Below, in pieces: positions 1-10,676 of a stretch of DNA of 64,000 nucleotides. Location: positions 28,163-92,162 of the forward strand of contig QZCP01000130.1 in the NCBI GenBank assembly GCA_003956705.1. The letters run 5' to 3'. Within the stretch, counting starts at the first letter, position 1. Every line of letters starts with the position of its first letter. The notes beneath the pieces were generated by a model. The model was not told where the DNA came from. It saw only the letters and a list, made by a program, of their open reading frames with translations, and did no database searches. This stretch comes from Brevipalpus yothersi. Lineage: Eukaryota; Arthropoda; Arachnida; Trombidiformes; Tenuipalpidae. The translations under genes and the position numbers were made by a program.

Positions 1-562
1 CCGTGTAAAACAGCCTCTCTTTTCTCTCTCTGCGTCTCTCAAAATATTGTATCATTCAAAGCTTCAAAGCTGCCTAAATCAGCATAACTTGTGCAGCATC
101 CGATCAAAAGGATCTCTTTCCTGAGGTTGATTTTCTATGAGAGCTGATCACATGCAAAGTAGCTATCCTTATGGAAATAAGAGCTTTGTTCCTGGCAATC
201 CTATTGGATTCGTTTGTATTCCACAGCAAATCTTCTCTCTCTCTCTCTCTCTCTTTACTATCCCCCTCCTACTCCTCCTCCTCCTCCTCCATTCTCATCT
301 TCTTCTTTCCATCTTATTTCATGACTAATAGAGCTGACTGTACGAGAGGGCGAGATAAAGAGAAATAAAGTAAGGAGAGAGAGAGAGAGAAAAACATTGA
401 GATAGATGAAAAATGGGTCGGTTATCTTACAAGAGGATAAAAATGATGGAAATGAGTTTCAAGATGATGACATCCTTGGATTCACTCTTTTGATATTTTT
501 GAAGAAAATCGATTGAAAATGGTCTACTATTACTTCCACGCCCTGTGAAGTATCTCCATTCT

Positions 563-595
<33 letters not shown>

Positions 596-738
596 CTCTC
601 TTCCTCTCTTCTTCCATTCTAATTACAAACTGGATAATCATTGGGATGCATAGTGAGAGAAGCAAAGAATTCAGCAGCGCATCGAGACATGTCGATAAGG
701 CTGTAACAAATATTCATTTGCTACACAGTGTTTAGCTA
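1..738. other. Left flank, no gene seen
   Basis: AT-rich unique sequence with a short (CT)n run near 238-254 and a TTTC tetranucleotide run near 571-598. Short open frames here are not supported by splice sites or recognisable domains. The last bases, TTTAGCTA, are the left half of the transposon target site. Confidence 0.5.
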
Positions 739-772
739 ACGGGTGAGTCAAAAGTAGTGGAACTGTTGACGA
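739..772 (+). repeat. Left terminal inverted repeat
   Basis: Starts ACGGGTGAGTCAAAAGTAGT and continues GGAACTGT. It pairs with 2010-2043 on the opposite strand. Differences from the right end fall at positions 12 and 16 of the repeat and again after position 28. Confidence 0.93.
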
Positions 773-872
773 AGAGGGATACCATGTGATCAAGGATTCT
801 ATTTCACAAAATGATCACTGATCATGAGTTACACATGATTGAGCTTTGTTTACATGATATTTCCAATGTTTT

Positions 873-1934
873 ATGATGTTAGATAAAGAAAATAGATTGT
901 GTTTAAGATCTTCGATCAAAAGGCTCATCGATCACGAACCTGACATCACGGACTATGAAATTTATCAGGCCATGAAGAGAGAAGGTTTCGCGAAAACAAC
1001 TATTTATCGTGCTATCCATAGGATCAGAGGTGGTGTAGGCATCAAAGATAAACCAAGATCTGGTAGACCTCGACTGATATTAAGCCCAAAAAAGAGAAGA
1101 ATTGTTCGAATGGTCGAAAACAAGCTTGGACGAGGAAGTCGAACTGTGGCCCTAAAAGAACAGGTATCTCAGACCTCAGTGATAAGGATTCTGAAAGAAA
1201 AAGGTGTGACATACAGAAAGAGAGTGAAAGCACCAAAATATTCTGACAAACAATTGAAAGAGATACCTGTGAAAGCTCGTCGACTATATCGATACAATCT
1301 GAAGCCCGATCACCTCATCGTTATGGATGACGAAAAGTATTTCACATTTTCACATGCTGAGGATCCAAATAATTCTGGTTATTGGTCAAAAAATCATCAT
1401 GAAGCTCCTAATAATGTTAAATTTAAGCAAAAAGAAAAGTATTCTAAAAAAGTTCTAGTATGGGTGGCCATTTCTACTCACGGTATATCTGAGCCATTTA
1501 TTATTCGTCGTTCCTCAGTGTCTATGGATCAAATCAGCTACCTCACCGAATGTGTTCAAAAAAGGCTCCAAAGATTCATAAATAAGCATCATAATGATGG
1601 AAAATATATATTTTGGCCTGATCTAGCTTCTTGCCACTACGCTAAGAGTGTTCGATCCTGGATGGACCAAAATAATATAAACTACGTACCGAAGGACAAC
1701 AATCCACCGAATGTGCCACAGGCTAGACCAATCGAAAATTTTTGGTCGATACTGTCCTCCAGAGTTTATGCCAATAATTGGGAGGCAAAATCAGTCAATG
1801 GACTCATCAGAAGGATCAATTTTGCTATTCGAAAGATCGATAAACCTCTGATCGAAAGGCTTATGAATAGCACTCGGGCCAGAGTCCGTTGTTTGTATGA
1901 ACATGGACCTCTCTCAGAAAAACTCATCAACTAA
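873..1934 (+). CDS. Transposase, IS630/Tc1/mariner superfamily, DD37E
   Basis: A 353-residue frame without stops, the usual size for this superfamily. Residues about 1-110 look like paired helix-turn-helix DNA-binding domains, joined by a GRPR-type motif (residues 64-67) that commonly contacts DNA in these enzymes. The catalytic triad reads D152 (in IVMDDEKYF), D250 (in FWPDLASCHYA) and E288 (in RPIENFW). Exactly 37 residues lie between the last two, hence DD37E. The C-terminal part (NGLIRRINFAIRKID) fits the closing helices of such transposases. By family, the enzyme binds the terminal repeats and cuts and rejoins at TA. The start at 873 is the first of two adjacent ATG codons and lies 134 bp inside the left end. 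Nothing is truncated or frameshifted, so it may still be active. Expression is not shown by the sequence. Confidence 0.95.
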   Translation: MMLDKENRLCLRSSIKRLIDHEPDITDYEIYQAMKREGFAKTTIYRAIHRIRGGVGIKDKPRSGRPRLILSPKKRRIVRMVENKLGRGSRTVALKEQVSQTSVIRILKEKGVTYRKRVKAPKYSDKQLKEIPVKARRLYRYNLKPDHLIVMDDEKYFTFSHAEDPNNSGYWSKNHHEAPNNVKFKQKEKYSKKVLVWVAISTHGISEPFIIRRSSVSMDQISYLTECVQKRLQRFINKHHNDGKYIFWPDLASCHYAKSVRSWMDQNNINYVPKDNNPPNVPQARPIENFWSILSSRVYANNWEAKSVNGLIRRINFAIRKIDKPLIERLMNSTRARVRCLYEHGPLSEKLIN

Positions 1935-2009
1935 TGTTCAAATAGTATCCCTCAATCATCACAAAAAGTCTGATCATGATGTGCTGTTTGGTTGAAAATA
2001 TATTTCTAT

Positions 2010-2043
2010 TCGTACACAGTTCCACTAATTTCGACTCACCCGT
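2010..2043 (-). repeat. Right terminal inverted repeat
   Basis: Read on the minus strand it starts ACGGGTGAGTCGAAATTAGT and then GGAACTGT. It is followed outward by the TA duplication at 2044-2045. Confidence 0.93.
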
Positions 2044-2155
2044 TAGCTTGCATATCGCGGAAACATTCGCATGCAAATTAGCCCTCTATTCATGTATATG
2101 TTTTGCTTTTGAGAGATTTTTCAACAATAAGTGATGATAACTATCCAAGAAAGAT

Positions 2156-2158
<3 letters not shown>

Positions 2159-2226
<68 letters not shown>
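2159..2226. repeat. (GA)n microsatellite
   Basis: About 34 uninterrupted GA units, starting 116 bp beyond the right end of the transposon. Confidence 0.98.
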
Positions 2227-2231
<5 letters not shown>

Positions 2232-2610
2232 TGAAAAGTCTGTGGATTTCGACGCGGAAACGCCTTTAATCTGATCAAATGAGCCCGAGAATAGTTCAAG
2301 CTCTACTTTTCCCCATCCAAGTGAGCCCATCTAGATTTAAAACGCCAATTAAAGTGAGACAAAATTGTCTCTTTTTTTTTCTTTCGCTTGAATTGATGAG
2401 GCTAACCAATTTCTTGTATACTCGAATCGAAATACACTTACCTGATACTCTATTTTACAATCATGCTTCTTCCTACATGAATGAGGAGTACAGTTAAGTC
2501 ATGAGAGTCAAGAGTTAGGTGACATCACTTTTTTCTCTCCCACCTCAAACACTTAGAACACAAAAGTTTTTTCTATCAGAAATTAAGGATCAAGAGAGTA
2601 AAATTGAGAA

Positions 2611-2614
<4 letters not shown>

Positions 2615-2649
<35 letters not shown>
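2615..2649. repeat. (AG)n microsatellite
   Basis: About 17 uninterrupted AG units. Confidence 0.97.
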
Positions 2650-2651
<2 letters not shown>

Positions 2652-3097
2652 AAAAATGGATGACATACAGACTTTTCCCTGATGTGATCAACCTCTCACA
2701 TGATTTAAATGTGAATTCTCTAAACACTAGACAGGTCTTGATCATAAACACTGATGGAAGAGGGGCTCATTTAATGAAGTATGATACACGAACAGTGGGG
2801 GAACATTTTTCAGAAAATTCTATATCAAGCTGAAACGATGACCAACTCATTCTTTCAATGAACCGTAATCCATGTTTCAGTCAATACATACTAAATAAAT
2901 CATATTAAACCAGATGAAGTGGTAATAAGAAAAATCCGTTCGTGAGATTGGTTCTTGGGCTCATTTTTTCTCTGATGATCAATGAAAAATCATGTGGGTC
3001 ACCTCGACCTCATGTCATACACCTTATCACATTCAATGATTAGATTGAGGATGTGAATTCATCCAAGTGTTAAATATACATGTAGTATGGCATAGCA

Positions 3098-3105
<8 letters not shown>

Positions 3106-3140
<35 letters not shown>
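3106..3140. repeat. (AG)n microsatellite
   Basis: About 17 GA units, preceded by the slightly degenerate unit gagaaaga. Confidence 0.97.
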
Positions 3141-3143
<3 letters not shown>

Positions 3144-4826
3144 GCAGGAGAATCATATCTGTGAAGAACCTGTATCAACAGATATTACACATCTGAAGCT
3201 TTTTACCTTTTCAAAACAGAGTGAAAAATATCGAAAACGAAATGGAAAACATATAATTCTTGATATTCTTTTTTTACTGCTTCAAACATTATCATTTGAA
3301 GTTGTTTCAACCTCATTCGACTCATGAATACATTGAATGAACACTCATTTCATCCATCTATTTGTATGCACTCACTTCAAGGCTGCTGTTCTTTGATGTT
3401 TTTTGGCTTATTCATACAGAAGTTGGCTGAAAAAAGGTCCATTTAAACGAATATCCAAACAGGCCATTCGGTAGGTCATATAAGCGTTACTACCTTACCG
3501 TCTATAACCGATGTGGTCATCTGAAACATCTCAATACTCACACACATTCATACATACACATACATACACATACACACGCGCGGCATGCATAGCTTGTAGA
3601 CCTGCCAATGGGCCTTGCCAAGATTCTTTCCATACTATTGAGAGATGGGCGAATATTCCATTCTGGCAAAGGCAATCTGGACCTCTGGTGAGGTGGATAC
3701 AACATCATTCATATTTTTCTACTCTCTTTCTCTCTCTCTCTCTCTCTATCTATCTCTAGTATGTTAGATTTCATGATATCGATACGGAGATGAAGCGAAA
3801 GAAAAAGGAGACCCAATCAATTTTTCTACGATGTATTCTTCTCCCTTCGAATGCATCACCAGTCTTCCTCTTTCTTATTATTCTTCTTCTTCTTTTGAGA
3901 TTCCCAAAGTGTGGCTATCATCATCTAGCCAGGGATACCTTTTTCTTTTACTACTTCTACTTAAACTGCTCTCTTGCGGGGATGTTGATGATGATCAGAT
4001 CCCAATTTGCCTAGCTGGATAGCTGCCTAGTAGATATACATTCGTTCTATTTTCCATCGCCTCTTCCCATAATTCTATCTAGCTCCATTCAATCACTGAA
4101 TGATAGTATAAGTTTAAATCTTTTTCATCTTGTACCAATCTTGTCGCTAGATCAAAAAGTGAGGCCATGCACCAATCAAATAGTTATCAAACTATTCAGA
4201 ATGTATCATGAAAAATAGATAAATTGATAAGAATAGATGGTAGGAAAATAATAGAGAGGTGGAGATTTCAGGGTCAACAAAATAGCAGTTTGCAAAGTAT
4301 TCGTTATGTTTCATACCATATTTCATGAGCGTTCTAGGTTGTATGAAATGCAAAGAATGAGAATAAACATGGAGCTCCTGGTGAACAATTTATCACATTT
4401 GCACACATTTCCATGGGAATAACGAATTTTCTACTGATGGAATGTGTTTTGTTATTACTTCTATGAAAAACTGAGAATCTGACTATTCAGTAATTCAAAC
4501 AAATGGATCCAAATCATATGATGATGGGTTCACACTGATAACTATCATATGCACCAAGAAATTTTGATTTATATTCAGCGAAATAATTTCACTATACAAC
4601 TGTTTTAGGGTGTGAGAAACTATAGATATATTTTTCCAAAAAGGTTGTGAGAGGAATAATTAGGTTTACATGGATAGAGTTAAAATTTTGAGTTATTCAG
4701 AGATCAAGTAACCCTTCATCTATCGGCTTTTGGTTTCACATACAATGAAATTTGTGCTCAAATTGTTTTCTTTTTTACTGGTCAATGTGCACACTTCACT
4801 CGCTACGCTTGCTCGATGCTCGGTTC

Positions 4827-4849
4827 AATATTAATATCATATTAATATT
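4827..4849. repeat. Perfect AT palindrome
   Basis: Two 11-base arms, AATATTAATAT and its reverse complement, separated by a single C. A GC-richer tag with repeated GCTCG-like words (about 4798-4822) lies just upstream. The pair could be the end of a small degenerate repeat family, which is inference only. Confidence 0.8.
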
Positions 4850-4988
4850 ATAGAAAACTTTCAGAGAAAGAAATTAACTCTTCGGAAATTGAAAACAGAA
4901 TCTCTCTCTTTCTTTCTTTGGTCATATTGTTTACCAACAACCCAAATGAGCCTAACAATGTTCTCAAGCTCCGCCTAAATGACTGAAT

Positions 4989-5051
4989 TTTTTTATAAGA
5001 ATAATTATAAGAATAATAAAAGAAAAATAAGTTATAAGACTATAAGAATAA
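4989..5051. repeat. Imperfect AT-rich tandem repeat
   Basis: Four or five degenerate copies of a TTATAAGAATAA-like unit follow one another. Confidence 0.6.
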
Positions 5052-5985
5052 ATGAATATATGATATGACATATGATAAATGATTCTTCTAAGAACTGATC
5101 ACCGTTCTCGTAGAAACTGATTCAAATTTTTGGATTTCTGTAAAGATTCATCATACTGTGATTCAGTGTTGTTATACTCCAGAAATTCTCATCATCATAA
5201 ATCTAGCTTTTCTTGAATTCTCTCTGGAATACTCAGATCGTTCATTCTTGACATTATTATTAATTTTGTTGTCAGTGTTTTGACTGCACTTCACTTGTGA
5301 CTCTCGTGTCATCCTACTTCAATCACTGGTCAGCGTATAATTGTTCTGATTGTTACGCAGAGAGTATATTGATACTTTGTTGCACGAATTGTTCACTTTT
5401 CTTGAAATCATTATCGTTGCCAATCCCCTTGAGATAGACCACCTATTTTTACTGATTCAATGTCATTCACGTTTTCAATTAGGGACCGATTTCCATTATC
5501 CACTTCCACTCATTTTTTGTCCATTTTATCATCATCTCTCTTCTCTTCTATTCTCTCTTCAACCTAACTCTCTTTTATCAGAAACTGAATACTTTGATAA
5601 ATTTTGTAACAGAAAGAAAGAGAGAAAATCCCATAGAGAACTGATCAAACTTCATCGTATATATTGGAAAATGATGAAACCATGAGAAGCATTTTTTTCT
5701 TCTCTGAGTCCGATATCCAATTGGTTTTGGACTCAATTCTCGGTTGTGATACAGAGGAACAGGAGATCGAATGGCACAGGAAGAGAGCTAGATGATGAAA
5801 ACAGATTGAGAAGAATGAGAAATGAAACTGTATCGAACCACTCTTCGAACAATGTCCAAAGTGTTTACATGTAACTGTTGCAAGGAAAAGTGGAGGAAGC
5901 AAAAGATGATCGCTCGCTGGTAGCTGCTAGTAAATCATTTCATCTCATCCATTCTCAGCAGTTTGATCGCCTGAAGATGGGAAAC

Positions 5986-5988
<3 letters not shown>

Positions 5989-6022
<34 letters not shown>
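5989..6022. repeat. (AG)n microsatellite
   Basis: About 17 units. Together with the CT array at 6125-6188 it forms an inverted pair about 100 bp apart. Confidence 0.97.
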
Positions 6023-6023
<1 letters not shown>

Positions 6024-6123
6024 ATGGCAGAAAGTTTAGTGGGAAAAGTGAATACAATAAAGATTTTTGATTATCTACGATGTTCCCGCTCTTTTAACCA
6101 CCATTATGATGAACATGGGATAT

Positions 6124-6124
<1 letters not shown>

Positions 6125-6188
<64 letters not shown>
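6125..6188. repeat. (CT)n microsatellite
   Basis: Thirty-two uninterrupted CT units, in opposite orientation to the AG array at 5989-6022. Confidence 0.98.
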
Positions 6189-6191
<3 letters not shown>

Positions 6192-7357
6192 CTGGAGTAC
6201 AGTTATCCATGAATACCGTTATACATGTACATGTATATACTGTTATGCGTTCATCTTACTTCATCTTAACTGTTTTGAGGTGAAGATCATTGGCAATCAT
6301 GTCAACAGGCAATCCGCCCGAGATGATATTTATTTATATTATAGCCCGATGACAGTCAAAACAATGCAGTCTTGGCTACTTTTATCTATTCCTGCAAAAA
6401 CTTACATGTACATACACAATACTTTACAGTGACCATTCTTCGTTTTCATTTCTACTTTTTTCATGTTTATCTCTATCTTCAAGTGATCATTTAAGCTCTT
6501 TTCTTCTCACATTTATCTCCATTCCGCTTGTCTTCACTATCTGAGAATCAATCTTGAGGATATTTTCTCTTGTTTTCTTCTCTCGCTCTCAAAATCCTTT
6601 AGACATGAGATTTCTAGATGGGCAAGGCTGTAGCAGAATTCTGACAAGAGGTATATATTCATGAATCAAGTGAAGAGAAAATATCCCTAGAAGATAAACA
6701 CTGCGAATATTAGATTTAAAAGAAGAGACTTAGTATCACTCTGTTTTGAATAACTTCCCCTTACCCCAACTTCATTCCCATAGTGATCAGTTGTGTGTTC
6801 ATATTCCCATAGATTTTTTATTCAATGAATTCTGATAAAAGAGAACACTGATTTGAGGCAACTCCATTCATCTAGAGAAATAATGTTCTAGGTAGTATCA
6901 TGTTCGAAAAGAAGTCTCTCCTCTCACTCTTTTTACCCAGACTTCTTTTCCTCTCATCTCTATCACATTGCAAAAATAATTTCATCAAAGTTAGTTTCAG
7001 GAACATGAGTTGCCCAGATTATGATTCATGATATTGAGCTAGGAGAGAGAGGGATTATTCTGTATACTTCTATCGCCGTCATTTTCAAGGCACTTCTCGA
7101 GTTTTCACAATCAACAAAATTGAGTTTCCATATTGTATGCTCACAAGTTTGGAAACTGATTCAAAAAACGAATTTATTGTGTACAGAGACCCGAATGTAG
7201 GCCATTGGAGGTAGCAATTGTGTGAAGAACATTTTTATGAATCTTTACCCCTTCTGTGTAAGTATTTATGTCATTTCCATGGGTAGAAAGAGTGTAAATT
7301 TGACCATAGAAGATGGATAACATCTGACTTTATATGTCCAAACTATAACCTATTCGA

Positions 7358-7498
7358 ATGTATCTTATTGAGCCTAAGGAGATTGAATCTCTCCAATTCA
7401 TCACCAAACTCTTTCGCCTTGAGGCTAGAGAAGCTTATTCATTTCCACTTGGTAAACTTGACGTCAAAAAAGATTTGTACTATCTGTTTTCCGTTTAT
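7358..7498 (+). CDS. Candidate coding exon, unrecognised
   Basis: Open for 47 codons from ATG to a strong donor (TTAT|GTATGT) at 7499, ending in phase 0. An in-frame TAA lies 9 bases before the ATG with no AG between them. The frame must therefore start here, or begin from a weak GAG or AAG acceptor a few codons in. The protein has an even, non-repetitive composition (for example FITKLFRLEAREAYSFPLGK) unlike the repeat-derived frames nearby. Joined in phase to 8126-8275 it would give a 96-residue protein. I recognise no domain, and it could still be a chance frame. Confidence 0.25.
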
Positions 7499-8125
7499 GT
7501 ATGTGTATATATCCCATGGACCCTAGGCACACACACACACACATTGATTGAGCTCAGTGAATACCCAAATGGCTAGAATAGAATGAAGAAGGAGAGCAAA
7601 AGAGCATCCATCCGTTTCTCATCATGCTCGTTCAAGAAGCGTGGAAGAGAAATTCAAGCAACTGAATACTCTTCCTATTTCTCTTTCCCTTCTTATTTGC
7701 TCTTTTCCACCATATACTATCTTTTGGACAGTGATGTAAGATGCTAGCTGTTGTCCTATTGCATTCTCACAATTCACTCTCTCTTTCTTTCTCTCTCTTC
7801 TCTTTTCTGGCTTCAAGATTGTTAGCCGTGAATGGCCATTTTAATCCCAATAGAAGAAGTAGAATTCATCATGATTATCGAGCCGCATCACACATGCATT
7901 CACATTATTCTTCAACTGGTTAAGGGGTACTATCATAGGACAGAACGAAACATGATACGAGCTGTTCTACTAAATTCCTTCTTTGACTATTCTCTCTATT
8001 TTAATAGACATATATTCCCCTAATTTGAATCAACACACTGTTTATATATTCTTCCTCCTATTCTCTGAACTTGACCGAAGTATCGGAGAACATGAGCAAT
8101 TAAACTTTGGTGTTCTATTATTTAG

Positions 8126-8275
8126 GCTCTTGAAAAATTAGAGTACGAGTCTATTCTCAAGATGATCCTGTCACACGAGATGTTGTCTGAAGACTTGACC
8201 GCTCAGATTGATCGATGTCTTAGGAGAATCACTTTCATGTCAATCAAAGAGAAGAAGGAGAGAAAATACCAGTAA
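8126..8275 (+). CDS. Candidate terminal exon, unrecognised
   Basis: Follows a good acceptor (TATTATTTAG|GCT) and runs 49 codons to TAA at 8273-8275. The product has the pattern of amphipathic helices (LEKLEYESILKMILSHEML, then an IDRCLRRI stretch) and a basic tail, KEKKERKYQ. It starts in phase 0 and so is compatible with the donor at 7499, leaving an intron of 627 bp with CA and CT runs. No polyadenylation signal is obvious nearby. Too short for a family call; a chance frame of this length is possible. Confidence 0.33.
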   Translation, partial: ALEKLEYESILKMILSHEMLSEDLTAQIDRCLRRITFMSIKEKKERKYQ

Positions 8276-9623
8276 ATAGTAGATTTTTCAGCACTTTTTG
8301 TCTGTATACGCTTATCTACCTCAAAAATCCATCGAACATGTACTCTGTAAAAATTTTCAGCTTCTCCCTACTGACATTATAATCTGAGAGCATTGCAATG
8401 AGATCCAGCCATTTTTCCAAGGGTTTTACTGACTTCTTTTACATCCACCACCTTTTAAGGTGAAGTATTTTTTGAATGGTAGAGGGTTTTGAACACTCAT
8501 CCCCTCCCATAGACAGAATCTATGATAAACGAACTCTCCTTCAGTCACTTTTGTTCCCTTCAACATTTCACAAAGATTTCATCTAGATTTCGACACTAGA
8601 ATGAATGGAAAAAGTTTTTAGATTCTTTCTAGTTGACTGATGCTCCTTAGCACTTCTGCCTGTAGATATCAGAAGGTTATCAAAGCTATTGAACTGTAAT
8701 TTCTACGCTAAAGCTACGCTCAAAGTTTTCATGCTTTAGATGATATCCACTTGATAGTTGAGATATTCTGGAATATCATGAATTATTATAGCCTTTACTG
8801 AATCAAGAGAACATGATAAAAGGAGAAAGAAAAGGAAAGAGAGGAAGTAGAAAATCAATAAAAATCTGAAAAAGTGGACAATACTTTAATAGGCTTTATT
8901 TTTCTCTCCCCATTCAATCTTATTTTGCTGATATCTGATGTTTTATTGAATGTAACACTATTAAAAAGATAATCAAATAAGCATAGAAATGTTTTCCAGG
9001 CCTTCATCCGCTAAAGATGCTCTACGATCCATATCCTTTGCCATCTTTTGAAACCAATCGCTGATGGGACATTAACGTTGATCCTTGAGTGATCAGTCAG
9101 TTTTGTCTATCTCTTTCCCTTTCACCATTCTGTGAAGTGAATAACTTCAAGCTCAGTTGTCATTTCCTCTTCTCTCTTCCAAAGTAAGACCGAATGAATG
9201 TATCTAGAAGTGAAACGAGAAGACAAAAAAGAAGAATAAAAGACACTGTTTTTATCTACAGAGCAAAGTGAAAAAGTCTGTATTGCACTTTATTCCTTCT
9301 CTTTTGCTCTTTTATCAATGAACCTTTTGCTTTTTCTTGCTTTTCCAGATAATTGAACAGAATTTGATTATACTTAACTGAGCGCAGGGAGGGGAGATAA
9401 CACACATATATACGAACTTCTAGATTTTCCATCAAGTAACCTGATTTCTGTGCTAAGCCCAGTAGCAGCTGAGTCAAATTGATGAATAGTATTGCCAGAG
9501 AGAAACTTGAATTGCGTTTCTCTTTTTGGACAGCTCTCTTTTTGGTTGAGAATACTAGAATGCTGACTCAAGTTACCTTGACCATTGGCGATTTCATGAA
9601 ATAGCAAAGTTAACAATATCTTC

Positions 9624-9645
9624 ATTGGTCATTGGTCATTGGTCA
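9624..9645 (+). repeat. Heptamer tandem repeat
   Basis: Three direct copies of ATTGGTC, shortly before the (TG)n run at 9654. Confidence 0.85.
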
Positions 9646-9653
9646 TGTGTTTA

Positions 9654-9675
9654 TGTGTGTGTGTGTGTGTGTGTG
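9654..9675. repeat. (TG)n microsatellite
   Basis: Eleven TG units. This is one of the few non-GA dinucleotide arrays in the window. Confidence 0.95.
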
Positions 9676-10307
9676 GGTATGTGGGATAGAAATTCATCTA
9701 ATATTATGTGTGCTCCAATAGTGAGCATTTGATGATTATCCCGGCAATTAGTGGCTTCTCTTCATAGCGTTCACTAATCGGCTTCATTCTCAAGAGTTGA
9801 ATGAAGGGAGATTTAGGATATACAGTTTAGAGTCTCAGACTAAAAGATGGAGAGAAGAGAAAAAGTAAACAAGCATCTAAAGCATACACGGTAGTATACA
9901 GAGACTAAGGCAAAGTATACACACTTAGCCAACGGAACGGAATCTTCTGTGTGATCAGCTAATGATTAAGAACAAGATGTCGATGTTAAGGATTGCTATG
10001 TATGTATGTATGTGTGTGTTTGATGAAAGATTGGCTGAGCAAAGAATAAAATAGTTACAATGAGTCCTCAAACGAAGCTTGCTTGTGCGTTGATTTTGTT
10101 CCTTATCAATGTGTGGATAAAATTTACTCTCTTTTATCAATGCTTTACTTTAGACTGAAAAAATCAGAAAAGAACAGAAAAAGAAAGAAGTAAAAGCAAC
10201 CAATTTACAGGAACAAAACGACCCAAGCTTTAGCTTATCCATCCTTTTACATTCATTTTGCCTCTCTGAACCAATCTAAATGAACACCATTCTCGTTTCC
10301 ACCCATC

Positions 10308-10311
<4 letters not shown>

Positions 10312-10380
<69 letters not shown>
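10312..10380. repeat. (CT)n microsatellite
   Basis: About 34 uninterrupted units. Confidence 0.98.
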
Positions 10381-10387
<7 letters not shown>

Positions 10388-10609
10388 CATGATGCGATAC
10401 AAAGCGAGCCAATCTTCATGAATCTTATTTACTGTAACCAGCCTGGTGATTAACGGCTATTGATTCTGATGGGGAGGAAGAGTTGAGTGGAGGAGGCTCA
10501 CATACACACATGTTAAGATGAGGATTGAAAATGCCTTCAACTTGAGTAAACACGCCTAACTTTGCCAGTGTAAGAAAGAGAAAAGATTATTCCATGGTTT
10601 ATATACAGG

Positions 10610-10611
<2 letters not shown>

Positions 10612-10672
<61 letters not shown>
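10612..10672. repeat. (CT)n microsatellite
   Basis: About 30 uninterrupted units, 230 bp after the previous CT array and in the same orientation. Confidence 0.98.

Positions 10673-10676
<4 letters not shown>

Larger units (their letters stand above)
739..2043 (+). mobile_element. Complete IS630/Tc1/mariner element, DD37E type
   Basis: A 1305 bp element bounded by inverted terminal repeats beginning ACGGGTGAGTC. The first 28 bases of the left end match the reverse complement of the right end with 2 mismatches, and 34 bases match with about 4. The dinucleotide TA lies directly outside both ends (737-738 and 2044-2045), the target duplication expected for this superfamily. One transposase frame fills most of the interior, with a left subterminal region of about 130 bp and a right one of about 110 bp. 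By family knowledge, the element moves by cut and paste as DNA. Intact ends plus an intact frame suggest a fairly recent insertion. Confidence 0.95.
2046..7357. other. Intergenic, microsatellite-rich
   Basis: No supported gene. It contains several (GA)n/(CT)n arrays annotated separately, and a GC-richer patch at 3580-3690 that is open in more than one frame. It also holds a perfect AT palindrome at 4827-4849 and an imperfect AT-rich tandem at 4989-5051. Open frames here mostly run through dinucleotide arrays, which read as Arg-Glu or Ser-Leu repeats. Confidence 0.5.
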
